Assembly: GCA_039933215.1 (NCBI GenBank)
Contig: JBDTOO010000013.1
Coordinates: forward strand, 8,028-72,027
DNA: 64,000 nucleotides
Source: JALYUA01 sp039933215
GTDB taxonomy: Bacteria; Acidobacteriota; Thermoanaerobaculia; UBA5066; Gp7-AA6
Direction of reading: 5' to 3'
Shown: positions 19,264 through 25,931 of the stretch, in pieces
Layout: every line of letters starts with the position of its first letter
Position numbering within the stretch: the stretch's first letter is position 1
Translations under genes and position numbers: made by a program
Notes under the pieces: generated by a model
The model's database searches: none
What the model was told of the DNA's origin: nothing
What the model saw: the letters and a program-made list of their open reading frames with translations, nothing else

Positions 19264-20262
19264 CCGCACCCGGTACACGAAAGCGACGCGCGTGTAACCG
19301 CCCTGCCGGGATCGCGCCCAGGGTCCCGTGAAGAAAGGCAGGAACCGCAGATCCTCGAAGGTCACCGTCGTCGATCCGTCCGGCAGGGACCGGACGGTCG
19401 CGAGCGGGAAGCGGGCGAACGCGAGATAGCTGCGCACGTCCGGGAGCGCGCGCGCCGCCGCGAAGGCCGGGGAGTCCGCCGGCTTGTCGAAGGTGCGGAG
19501 GCGCGCCCGCGCGGGCGGCGGATAGAAGCTCGGGAGGAGCCGGAGAGCCTGCCCGAGATCCTCGGGCACCCTCGGAACCGGCACCGTGCGGGCGAAGGGG
19601 CCGACGTCGAAGAAGCTCGCGTGCAGCGAGCCGCCGTGGTCGGAAAGCCCCAGCCACCGAAACGGCGACAGGAGCTGCGGGAGCACGGCCGTCGGGGTCC
19701 CGTCCGGCGGCCGGTCGATCCGCTTCCACTCGCGGAGCGCGTAGGCGTGAACGCACGCGCAGAAGAGGATGTAGACGGCGAGAAGGGCCGTGCCGCCGGC
19801 GGCGAAGCGCCGCGCCTTCCCGCGCATCGTGATCGAGAGGATCAGCGCGCCGCCGGAGATGCCCGAGAAGAAGGGATCGATGATGAAGACCCAGTCGAGC
19901 GAATAGCGTTCGAGCGACAGAGGCGTGAAGAACATCGTCCCGAACGAGGTCATCCAGTCGAAGAAGATGTGCGAGGCGATACCCGCGGCCGCAAACAGCC
20001 AGAGCTCGCGCAGACGCGAACGGCGGAAGACGTGCCGGCAGACCGCCGCGATGCCGAGTGAGAAGACGGGAAGGTAGACGAGGGAGTGGCTCCACCCGCG
20101 GTGATTGCGCAGGTAGTCGAGCTGGCCCGACAGGAACAGGAAGTCGAGATCGGGAATCATCGCCGCGATGAACCCGATCCAGAGTGCCGCGCGCGCGTCG
20201 GGACGGCCGGCGAGGGACCGCCCGAGGATGGCGCCGGCAAACCCGTGGGTCGGGGTATCCAT
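19204..20262 (-). CDS. YbcI/YdjM-type (DUF457) metal-dependent hydrolase, membrane-bound
   Basis: A 352-residue protein. The N-terminus MDTPTHGFAGAILGR, then IPDLDFL and HRGWSHSL, then HIFFDWMTSFG are the conserved His/Asp clusters of the inner-membrane metal-dependent hydrolase family (YbcI, YdjM and LexA-regulated relatives). They are spaced between hydrophobic helices. About four transmembrane helices occupy the first 190 residues; the C-terminal 150 residues form a soluble domain not found in the short members. The ATG at 20262 is followed at once by the conserved THG motif, so the longer upstream frame is rejected. TATCAT lies 9 nt upstream. The gene's 3' end overlaps its convergent neighbour by 60 bp. 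Confidence 0.83.
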   Translation of the reverse strand: MDTPTHGFAGAILGRSLAGRPDARAALWIGFIAAMIPDLDFLFLSGQLDYLRNHRGWSHSLVYLPVFSLGIAAVCRHVFRRSRLRELWLFAAAGIASHIFFDWMTSFGTMFFTPLSLERYSLDWVFIIDPFFSGISGGALILSITMRGKARRFAAGGTALLAVYILFCACVHAYALREWKRIDRPPDGTPTAVLPQLLSPFRWLGLSDHGGSLHASFFDVGPFARTVPVPRVPEDLGQALRLLPSFYPPPARARLRTFDKPADSPAFAAARALPDVRSYLAFARFPLATVRSLPDGSTTVTFEDLRFLPFFTGPWARSRQGGYTRVAFVYRVRLDPLGRPLERGFIVSGRGR

Positions 20263-20271
20263 GGCGCGCGG

Positions 20272-20277
20272 ATGATA
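20272..20277 (-). promoter_or_regulatory. -10 box of a probable leaderless promoter (hydrolase gene)
   Basis: TATCAT on the minus strand ends 9 nt before the ATG at 20262, and no ribosome binding site is present. Confidence 0.45.
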
Positions 20278-20370
20278 AGCGAGGGCGCGGACGCGGCTCT
20301 CGCCCCCGCAGGCAGCGCCGCGAGTCCCCGTACACCCGGCCGCGAGTCCATGGCCCGCCCGGCGGGCCCC

Positions 20371-20376
20371 TATAAT
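20371..20376 (+). promoter_or_regulatory. Consensus -10 box, leaderless REC-PilZ promoter
   Basis: A perfect TATAAT ends 7 nt before the ATG at 20384. This is the clearest case of the recurrent -10/7 nt/ATG spacing in this window. Confidence 0.6.
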
Positions 20377-20383
20377 CGAAGCC

Positions 20384-21103
20384 ATGAGCTCGGTGCTTCT
20401 CGTGGACGACAACGGGCTTTTTCGGGCCGTCGCCGAGGACATCGAGCGGCGCACACACTGCCGGGTGCTGCGCGCCGGCAACGGAACCGATGCGCTCGCC
20501 ACCGCCCGGCGCGACAAGCCCGACCTGATCTTCCTCGACGCGGAGATGACCGGGATGACGGGGATCGACGTCTGCCGGGTCCTGAAGGCGGATTCGCACC
20601 TCGGGCGGAGTCCGGTCGTCGTCGCGGTGTCGGGCCGGGAGTCCGAGGAAGCGGCGCAACGCGCGGGAGCCGACGCCGCGATCGGCAAGCCCTTCGACCC
20701 GTCGGCGATCTTCGACACGATCCGGCGGTTTCTGCAGCTCTCTCCTCGCGACGCCGCACGCGCGGCCGTCGGCTGGCCGGTGACGTTCTGGCGCGACGGA
20801 GCGCAGCACGAGGGAACGCTTCGGGATCTCTCGCGGGGCGGTTTCTTCATCCGGACGCACGTCCGGCAGCCCGTCGGAGCGCGCCTGGAGATCTCGTTCG
20901 ACGTCCCGGGCGAGAAACCCGGGCGCACGGTCGTCGCCGAAGCGATCGTCGTGCGCGGCGGTCAGGATCCGGATCGCGGCCTGGGCTGCCGCTTCTTTCA
21001 GATCACCGCGGGAGCGCGCACGCACCTGGACGAATGCCTTCGCCTCCTCGAGGCCGGGGAGCTCGTCGGAGTCGGAACGAAGCCCGAGGCGAATCCTTCC
21101 TGA
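20384..21103 (+). CDS. Response regulator with REC and PilZ domains
   Basis: A 239-residue cytoplasmic protein. Residues 1-115 are a receiver domain with the acidic pair DD at 8-9, phospho-acceptor Asp52 (FLDAEM), Ser in AVSG and Lys102 (GKPF), so it should accept a phosphoryl group. Residues about 125-230 form a PilZ domain with the D-x-S-x-x-G core DLSRGGFF. The upstream Arg-x-x-x-Arg needed for c-di-GMP binding is not evident (the region reads RAAVGWPV), so ligand binding is doubtful. No histidine kinase is nearby. REC-PilZ proteins often control motility or surface traits. An EAL phosphodiesterase is encoded at 37287. Confidence 0.88.
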   Translation: MSSVLLVDDNGLFRAVAEDIERRTHCRVLRAGNGTDALATARRDKPDLIFLDAEMTGMTGIDVCRVLKADSHLGRSPVVVAVSGRESEEAAQRAGADAAIGKPFDPSAIFDTIRRFLQLSPRDAARAAVGWPVTFWRDGAQHEGTLRDLSRGGFFIRTHVRQPVGARLEISFDVPGEKPGRTVVAEAIVVRGGQDPDRGLGCRFFQITAGARTHLDECLRLLEAGELVGVGTKPEANPS

Positions 21104-21127
21104 CGCCCGCCTGACCGGAGGTCGGCG

Positions 21128-21577
21128 TCAGACGATCCGTTCTCCCGGTCCGGTGCCTTTCCCGAGGTCGATCAGTTCGATGTTCGCCTCCCGGGCGACG
21201 GCGAGCGACTTCTCGTCCCGGTAGAACTCTCCGTAGTAGACGCGGGAGATCCCCGCGTTGGCGATCAGCTTGAAGCACGGCCAGCACGGGCTCGCGGTGG
21301 TGTACAGCTCCGCGCCCCGGATCGCCACGCCGTTGCTCGCCGCCTGGAGGATGGCGTTCGCTTCGGCGTGCACCGTCGAAACGCAGTGACCGTCTTCGAC
21401 GACGCATCCGACGTCCTCGCAGTGCGGAAGGCCGCGGATCGAGCCGTTGTAACCGGTCGAGAGGATGGTCCGGTCCCGGACGATCACCGCCCCGACGTGC
21501 TTGCGCTCGCACGTCGCCCTCGTCGCGACCTGCGTCGCGATGTTCATGAAGTACCGGTGCCAGCCGACGCGCTCCAT
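21128..21577 (-). CDS. dCMP deaminase (ComEB-like)
   Basis: A 149-residue zinc enzyme deaminating dCMP to dUMP for thymidylate synthesis. The cytidine/deoxycytidylate deaminase motifs are complete: His70-Ala-Glu72 (TVHAEANAI) and the paired cysteines Cys98 and Cys101 (SPCWPCFK). The N-terminal region VGAVIVRDRTILSTGYNG is typical of the ComEB/dCMP deaminase branch rather than cytidine deaminase. The start is ATG at 21577, with TACATT 7 nt upstream and no ribosome binding site. It is convergent with the REC-PilZ gene, only 24 nt away, and its start region borders the large heptad repeat array. Confidence 0.92.
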   Translation of the reverse strand: MERVGWHRYFMNIATQVATRATCERKHVGAVIVRDRTILSTGYNGSIRGLPHCEDVGCVVEDGHCVSTVHAEANAILQAASNGVAIRGAELYTTASPCWPCFKLIANAGISRVYYGEFYRDEKSLAVAREANIELIDLGKGTGPGERIV

Positions 21578-21584
21578 CCGCGCG

Positions 21585-21590
21585 AATGTA
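21585..21590 (-). promoter_or_regulatory. -10 box of a probable leaderless dCMP deaminase promoter
   Basis: TACATT on the minus strand ends 7 nt before the ATG at 21577. Confidence 0.5.
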
Positions 21591-21599
21591 TCGCGCTTC

Positions 21600-21848
21600 G
21601 GTGACAGGTGTCAGGAGGCAGGTGTCGGCAGCCGCCTGAGCGAGGTGACAGGTGACCAGGTGACAGGTGTCGGCAGCCCGGGGTGGTCGGCGACGATCGG
21701 CCAGCTTCCGTCACCTGTCACCCGTCACCTGTCACCCGTCACCCGTCACCCGTCACCTGTCACCCGTCACCTGTCACCTGTCACCTGTCACCTGTCACCC
21801 GTCACCTGTCACCTGTCACCTGTCACCCGTCACCTGTCCCTGTCACCT
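21600..21848. repeat. GTCACC(C/T) heptanucleotide array with inverted upstream copies
   Basis: From 21710 to 21835 there are 18 contiguous perfect 7-bp units GTCACC followed by C or T, then one 6-bp degenerate unit (21836) and a last unit at 21842. Upstream, 21600-21680 holds several units in the opposite sense (GGTGACA, GGTGACC), so the transcript could fold back on itself. The array fills the gap between the divergent dCMP deaminase and ketosynthase genes. Related arrays occur at 35281 and 60555-60709. Short frames through it (repeating Pro-Val-Thr) are artefacts of the repeat. Confidence 0.92.
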
Positions 21849-21864
21849 GCCAGGGCGCCCGCGT

Positions 21865-21870
21865 TAGAAT
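21865..21870 (+). promoter_or_regulatory. -10 box upstream of the ketosynthase operon
   Basis: TAGAAT ends 9 nt before the ATG at 21880. Exactly 17 nt upstream of it is the last GTCACC unit of the heptad array (21842-21847), at the -35 position, although GTCACC is not a TTGACA match. Confidence 0.5.
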
Positions 21871-21879
21871 CGCCGGCTC

Positions 21880-23103
21880 ATGAACAAACCCCGGCGCGTC
21901 GTCGTGACCGGTCTCGGCGCGGTGACGTCGATCGGAACGAATCTGCCCGATTTCTGGAACAACCTGCTGGCCGGCCAGTGCGGGATCCGGCCGTTTTCTC
22001 TCTTCGACCCGGCGGGCTATCGGACCCAGACGGCCGCGCAGGTCCTGGAGATCCCGGACGGATTCCTGACGCCTTCGGAGCGGCGGCGCATGTCGCGCGC
22101 CGATCGGATGGGCGTCGCGGCCGCGGACGAGGCCGTCCGGATGTCGGGCCTCGACCTCGAGCGCGAGAACCCCGAGCGGATCGGGGTGATATTGGGCGGC
22201 GGGACCTCGGGTCTCCTCGATTCGGAGGCCTACTACGAGCAGCATCTCCACGGAGAGAAGGGGCGGCCTTCCCACGTGCTGAATCATCTGCCGGACGCGA
22301 TCACCGACCGGATCGCGCAGCACTTCGAGCTCCAGGGAATCAAGTCAACGATCACGACGGCCTGCTCCTCGTCCGCCAACGCGATGGGATACGCCCACGA
22401 CGCCATCGCCGCCGGGTTCGCCGACGTGATCATCACGGGAGGATCGGACGTCCTCGCGCGCCTGACATACGGGGGATTCAACTCGCTGCGCTCCGTCGAT
22501 CCCGAGCCGTGCCGGCCCTTCGATCGGGAGCGCAAGGGCCTGTCGATCGGAGAGGCGGCGGGCATTCTGGTCTTCGAGGAATGGGAACGCGCACGCCGGC
22601 GAGGCGCTCCGATCCTCGCGGAGTTTCTCGGATACGGCGTGACCTCGGACGCGTACCACATGACGGCGCCGGACCCGAGCGGGGTCGCGGGAGGTCGCAC
22701 GGTCAAGAGCGCGCTCGCCGCGGCGGGAGTCAACGCGGACGACGTCGACTACGTCAACGCCCACGGCACCGCGACGCCCCAGAATGACTCCGCCGAGACG
22801 GCGGCGCTGAAGGAGGGCCTCGGAGACCGCGCGCGGCGCATCCCGATCTCCTCGATCAAGTCGATGATCGGACACTGCCTGTGCGCGTCGGGCGCGATCG
22901 AGGCGGTCGCGACCGTCATGACCGTCCGGGAAGGACGCATCCCCCCCACCATTCACTACGAGAACCCGGACCCCGCCTGCGACCTCGACTGCGTCCCGAA
23001 CGCGGCTCGCGAAGGGCGGGTGGACGTGGCGATCTCCGACTCCTTCGCGTTCGGCGGGAACAGCTCCGTCGTCGTTTTCGCGCGCGAAGCCGGCGTCTAC
23101 TGA
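21880..23103 (+). CDS. Beta-ketoacyl synthase, catalytically complete (KS-alpha of a pair)
   Basis: A 407-residue FabF-type condensing enzyme that would extend an acyl chain by decarboxylative condensation with malonyl-ACP. The Cys-His-His triad is present: Cys162 in TTACSSSANA, His295 in NAHGTATPQND and His332 in MIGHCLCASG. The C-terminal FAFGGNSSVVVF loop is also typical. It is the first gene of a run of five with gaps of 4 nt or less. The next gene is a second ketosynthase lacking the triad, so the pair resembles KS-alpha/KS-beta of type II polyketide systems. No ACP, malonyltransferase or reductase gene is adjacent, so partners must be elsewhere. Confidence 0.92.
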   Translation: MNKPRRVVVTGLGAVTSIGTNLPDFWNNLLAGQCGIRPFSLFDPAGYRTQTAAQVLEIPDGFLTPSERRRMSRADRMGVAAADEAVRMSGLDLERENPERIGVILGGGTSGLLDSEAYYEQHLHGEKGRPSHVLNHLPDAITDRIAQHFELQGIKSTITTACSSSANAMGYAHDAIAAGFADVIITGGSDVLARLTYGGFNSLRSVDPEPCRPFDRERKGLSIGEAAGILVFEEWERARRRGAPILAEFLGYGVTSDAYHMTAPDPSGVAGGRTVKSALAAAGVNADDVDYVNAHGTATPQNDSAETAALKEGLGDRARRIPISSIKSMIGHCLCASGAIEAVATVMTVREGRIPPTIHYENPDPACDLDCVPNAAREGRVDVAISDSFAFGGNSSVVVFAREAGVY

Positions 23104-23107
23104 CAGG

Positions 23108-24247
23108 GTGACGGAGCGCGGGTGGATCACGGGAACGGGAGCCGTTTGTCCTCTCGGACGCAGCGCTCCCGAGTTCTACCGCCGGCTGATGGCGGGCGAG
23201 ACGGCCGTTCGCCGCATGACGGCCGAGGAGCGAGGAGTGCTCCAGGCGTTCGAGATCGCGCGCTGCGACGGATTCTCGCCGCAGCCGGAGATCCCTCCGA
23301 TGAAGGCACGCCGGTTCGACCGGGGCAGCCAGTTCGCCATCGTCGCGTGCATGGAGGCCGTCCGGGAAGCCGGGCTCGACATCGCGGCCGCCCCGGAGGA
23401 CGTCGGGATCGCCATGGGCACCGGCTCGGCGGGTGCCGGGGCGCTGACCGAGTTCCTCCGGGTCCTCTTCCTCGAATCGCCCGAAGCGGCTCCTCCGTTC
23501 CATTTCCCGAACACCGTGGCGAATGCGCCCGCGTCCCAGGTCTCGATCGAGCTGAAGCTGTTCGGCCCGAACGTCACGATCACCCAGAAAGACCCGTCCG
23601 CATTGAACGCCCTTCTCTACGCCGCGCTCGCCCTCGACTCCGGACGGGCGCACGCGATGATCGCTTCCGCAGTGGACGAGTGGAACCCGATCTACGCGCT
23701 CGGCTTCGATCGCGTCGGGGCGCTCCGCGGTGAAAAGAGGACTTCGGGCATCGTGCAGGGAGAAGGCGCGTTCGCCGTGGTCCTGGAAACCGGCGAGCGC
23801 GTCCGCGCCCGCGGCGCCCGGCCCCTCGCCCGGCTCACGGGCATCGCCGTCGGCGGCGTGCCGACGGAGCCGTACAAGTTCGCTCCCGATTCCGCCGCGA
23901 TCGAGCGCACGATCCGCGGGGCCCTCGCCGACGCCGGAGCGCTTCCCGAGGAGATCGGACTCTGGTTTCCCTCCCGAAACGGCGTCGTCGAGATGGATCG
24001 CGCCGAGGCGGACGTCGTGAAACGCGTCTTCGGAGAGGCGCCGCGAGCCGTCTCGGTCAAGAGCGCCGTCGGAGAGATGGCGGCCTCCGGCGGCGGTCAG
24101 CTCGTCGCGGCGACGCTCGCGATCGCCGATCCGGGCGCTCCGTTCCCGCCGGGATCCCGCACCCGGAAGGTCCTCATCGACTCCTTCGGCGCCGGCGGCA
24201 ACTTCCTCGCCGCGGTCCTCGAATCGCCCGATGGCGGCGCGCCGTGA
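23108..24247 (+). CDS. Inactive ketosynthase homologue (KS-beta / chain-length-factor-like)
   Basis: A 379-residue protein with the thiolase fold of a ketosynthase: N-terminal ITGTGAVCPLG, the central IAMGTGSAGAG and the C-terminal DSFGAGGNFLAAVL. All three catalytic residues are changed. The Cys position reads QKDPSALNA (Asp162), the first His region reads FPSRNGVVEMD (about Arg290) and the second reads KSAVGEMAASGGG (Glu323). Loss of the triad with fold retention is what defines chain-length factors in type II polyketide synthases, which dimerise with the active KS and set chain length. GTG start at 23108, 4 nt after the partner gene, supports a 1:1 complex. Whether the product is a polyketide, fatty acid or other chain is unknown. 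Confidence 0.82.
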   Translation: MTERGWITGTGAVCPLGRSAPEFYRRLMAGETAVRRMTAEERGVLQAFEIARCDGFSPQPEIPPMKARRFDRGSQFAIVACMEAVREAGLDIAAAPEDVGIAMGTGSAGAGALTEFLRVLFLESPEAAPPFHFPNTVANAPASQVSIELKLFGPNVTITQKDPSALNALLYAALALDSGRAHAMIASAVDEWNPIYALGFDRVGALRGEKRTSGIVQGEGAFAVVLETGERVRARGARPLARLTGIAVGGVPTEPYKFAPDSAAIERTIRGALADAGALPEEIGLWFPSRNGVVEMDRAEADVVKRVFGEAPRAVSVKSAVGEMAASGGGQLVAATLAIADPGAPFPPGSRTRKVLIDSFGAGGNFLAAVLESPDGGAP

Positions 24248-24708
24248 GCGCCGTGCGCCGGACGGCTCCGCTGCGGGGCTTCGAGATCGAGATCCCGGTG
24301 CGGTTCGCCGAATGCGATTCCTACGCCGTGGTCTGGCACGGGCACTACGCGATGTACCTGGAGCAGGTCCGGGAGGCCTTCACGGGCCGCTTCGGATTCA
24401 CGGCGACCCGGGCGCTCTCGATCGGGTACAAGGTTCCGATCACCCGCATGGAGATCCGATACCGCCGAGCGATCCGGGCGGACACCGCGATCCGCGCCTG
24501 CGCGCGGCTGCGCCGGCCCGAGGTCGCACGCCTCGTTCTCGACTACGAGATCCGCGACGCCGACGGCGACCTGCTCGCCGCCGCCGAGACCGAACAGGTC
24601 GTTCTGAACCAGGCCGGCGAGCTCCTGCTGGCACTTCCGCGCGATCTGCAGGCGCTGGTCGAGCGAATGCTCGCCTATCAGGATGAAATGGAGCGTGCGA
24701 CACCATGA
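24244..24708 (+). CDS. Hot-dog fold acyl thioesterase (4HBT/YbgC type)
   Basis: A 154-residue protein of the 4-hydroxybenzoyl-CoA thioesterase family. The active-site region RFAECDSYAVVWHGHYAMYLEQ carries the usual Asp (Cys-Asp-Ser), the following His-Gly-His-Tyr and the Glu of the central helix. Later strands (VARLVLDYEIRD) complete the hot-dog fold. It would release acyl chains from CoA or ACP. The GTG start at 24244 overlaps the KS-beta stop (GTGA), and the stop overlaps the exosortase start (ATGA). Its place between a ketosynthase pair and an exosortase suggests that it offloads the chain the pair makes. Confidence 0.86.
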   Translation: MSAVRRTAPLRGFEIEIPVRFAECDSYAVVWHGHYAMYLEQVREAFTGRFGFTATRALSIGYKVPITRMEIRYRRAIRADTAIRACARLRRPEVARLVLDYEIRDADGDLLAAAETEQVVLNQAGELLLALPRDLQALVERMLAYQDEMERATP

Positions 24709-25250
24709 AGGAGAAGAAGACTCCGGCGGCTCCCGACGACCCGCAGGCGCGCAAACGCCGCTCGTACCTCTTCCTCGCGAAGTTCCTGCTGCTTCTCGTG
24801 GGATTCGCCCTGCTCGTCTCGTGGAACCCCGTCAATGACGCCGTCATCGTTCCTTTCACCGCCGGGGTGGCCCGCGCGTCCGGGGCGGCGTTGAACGTCC
24901 TGTCGCAGGACGTGACGGTGGTGGGGACGCAGCTGCGGTCGGGCGCCTTCGGCGTGGACATCGAGAACGGCTGCAACGGGGTGGAGACGGCCCTTCTCTT
25001 CGGGGCCGCCGTCCTCGCGTTTCCCGCCTCGTGGAAAGCGCGGCTCTCCGGCCTCGCCCTGGGGTTCCTGGCCATCCAGGGCCTGAACCTCGTTCGGGTC
25101 GTCAGCCTCTTCTGGATCGGAAAGCACCGCCCTGCCCTTTTCTCGGCGGCGCACACGGTCCTGTGGCAGTCCGTCGTCGTCCTGGCGGGAGTCCTCCTCT
25201 TCCTGCTCTGGGCCTCGCGACAGAAGGGCGCCGCGCGGGCGGAGGCGTGA
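24705..25250 (+). CDS. xrtH: Exosortase H (IPTL-CTERM-specific protein sorting transpeptidase)
   Basis: A 181-residue membrane enzyme with about five hydrophobic helices. The exosortase/archaeosortase catalytic residues are all present: Cys90 in ENGCNGVE, Arg131 in NLVRVVSLFW and His150 in SAAHTVLW. Small size and these motif variants match the exosortase H class, which recognises proteins ending in IPTL, a hydrophobic helix and basic residues. One such protein is encoded at 1917. Exosortases are thought to cleave the signal and transfer the protein to an unidentified envelope acceptor. The ATG overlaps the thioesterase stop, and the stop overlaps the start of an associated membrane protein. 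Linkage to ketosynthases is unusual. Confidence 0.9.
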   Translation: MKEKKTPAAPDDPQARKRRSYLFLAKFLLLLVGFALLVSWNPVNDAVIVPFTAGVARASGAALNVLSQDVTVVGTQLRSGAFGVDIENGCNGVETALLFGAAVLAFPASWKARLSGLALGFLAIQGLNLVRVVSLFWIGKHRPALFSAAHTVLWQSVVVLAGVLLFLLWASRQKGAARAEA

Positions 25251-25837
25251 GCTGGCCCTCCCCGGGCCGGGCGGTTCTGCGGGCGGCGGCCGGGTTCCTG
25301 GCCGGTCTCGCACTCTGGGCCGCCCTCTCCGCACCCTACGAAAGGATCGTGGCCGGCGCCGCCGAGATGGTGCTGCGTACGGCCGAGCGCCCCGCGGTGA
25401 CGCGGCTCGTCGCGCGCAACGGGGAGATCGTCGTCGACCGGAGCGACTTTCCGCCGGCGGCGCCGCGGCCGGGATTGCCGGCCGCCGACCTTCACTTCAA
25501 CTTCGTCATCCTGACCGCCCTCTTCGCTCTCTCGACGCCGCTGCGAGCGGGACGCGTCGCGCTCGCCCTCCTGCTCCTGTTCGCGGTGCACGTCGCGGCG
25601 CTCGGCTGCCAGGTGGAGTCCCTGTACGCGACCCGGCTCGGCCCCTGGAGCGAGGCCAACTACGGCGTCTTCGCGCGCAACGCGTGGGCGGCGTCCTTCC
25701 ACTTCTACCAGATCGCCGGGCGCTTCGCGGCGCCGTTCGCGATCTGGTGGCCGCTCGCGCTGTGGGAACGGGGAGAATCGAGACCGGCGCCCCGGGGACC
25801 CGCGCGGAGAAAGAAGCGGAAGAGCGAGTTAAGGTGA
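25247..25837 (+). CDS. Exosortase H-associated membrane protein
   Basis: A 196-residue protein with an N-terminal helix (AAAGFLAGLALWAALSAPY), a polar extracytoplasmic segment of about 60 residues, two more helices (VILTALFALSTPL and VALALLLLFAVHVAAL), and a last helix followed by a strongly basic tail ending KKRKSELR. The layout fits the accessory membrane protein often encoded directly after exosortase H. This identification rests mainly on position and topology. The GTG start at 25247 overlaps the exosortase stop, and the longer upstream frame mirrors xrtH. The gene ends 1 nt before a purine-rich hairpin arm. Confidence 0.75.
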   Translation: MSWPSPGRAVLRAAAGFLAGLALWAALSAPYERIVAGAAEMVLRTAERPAVTRLVARNGEIVVDRSDFPPAAPRPGLPAADLHFNFVILTALFALSTPLRAGRVALALLLLFAVHVAALGCQVESLYATRLGPWSEANYGVFARNAWAASFHFYQIAGRFAAPFAIWWPLALWERGESRPAPRGPARRKKRKSELR

Positions 25838-25921
25838 GAGGAGAGAGGTCAGGGGTCAGGGGGAAGGTCGCGAGGTCAGAAGTCAGAGGGGAACTCCCTC
25901 TCTCCTCTTTCCTCTCTCCTC
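25838..25921. repeat. Purine/pyrimidine inverted repeat between convergent genes
   Basis: GAGGAGAGAGG (25838-25848) is an exact inverted match to CCTCTCTCCTC, which occurs twice (25897-25907 and 25911-25921). Between them are GGTCAG repeats (GAGGTCAG, GGGTCAG, AGTCAG). One strand is almost all purine on the left and all pyrimidine on the right. It separates the stop of the exosortase-associated gene (25837) and the stop of the FHA regulator (25932) and may act as a bidirectional terminator. Confidence 0.75.
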
Positions 25922-25931
25922 TTCCCTCAGC

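Noticed and set aside
21710..21848. Heptad array as a possible CRISPR
   Set aside because: Unit is 7 bp with no unique spacers and no cas genes in the window.
21667..21883. Two short frames encoding repeated Pro-Val-Thr-type heptads
   Set aside because: They are products of the 7-bp array, which is read in all frames; no promoter or conserved start.
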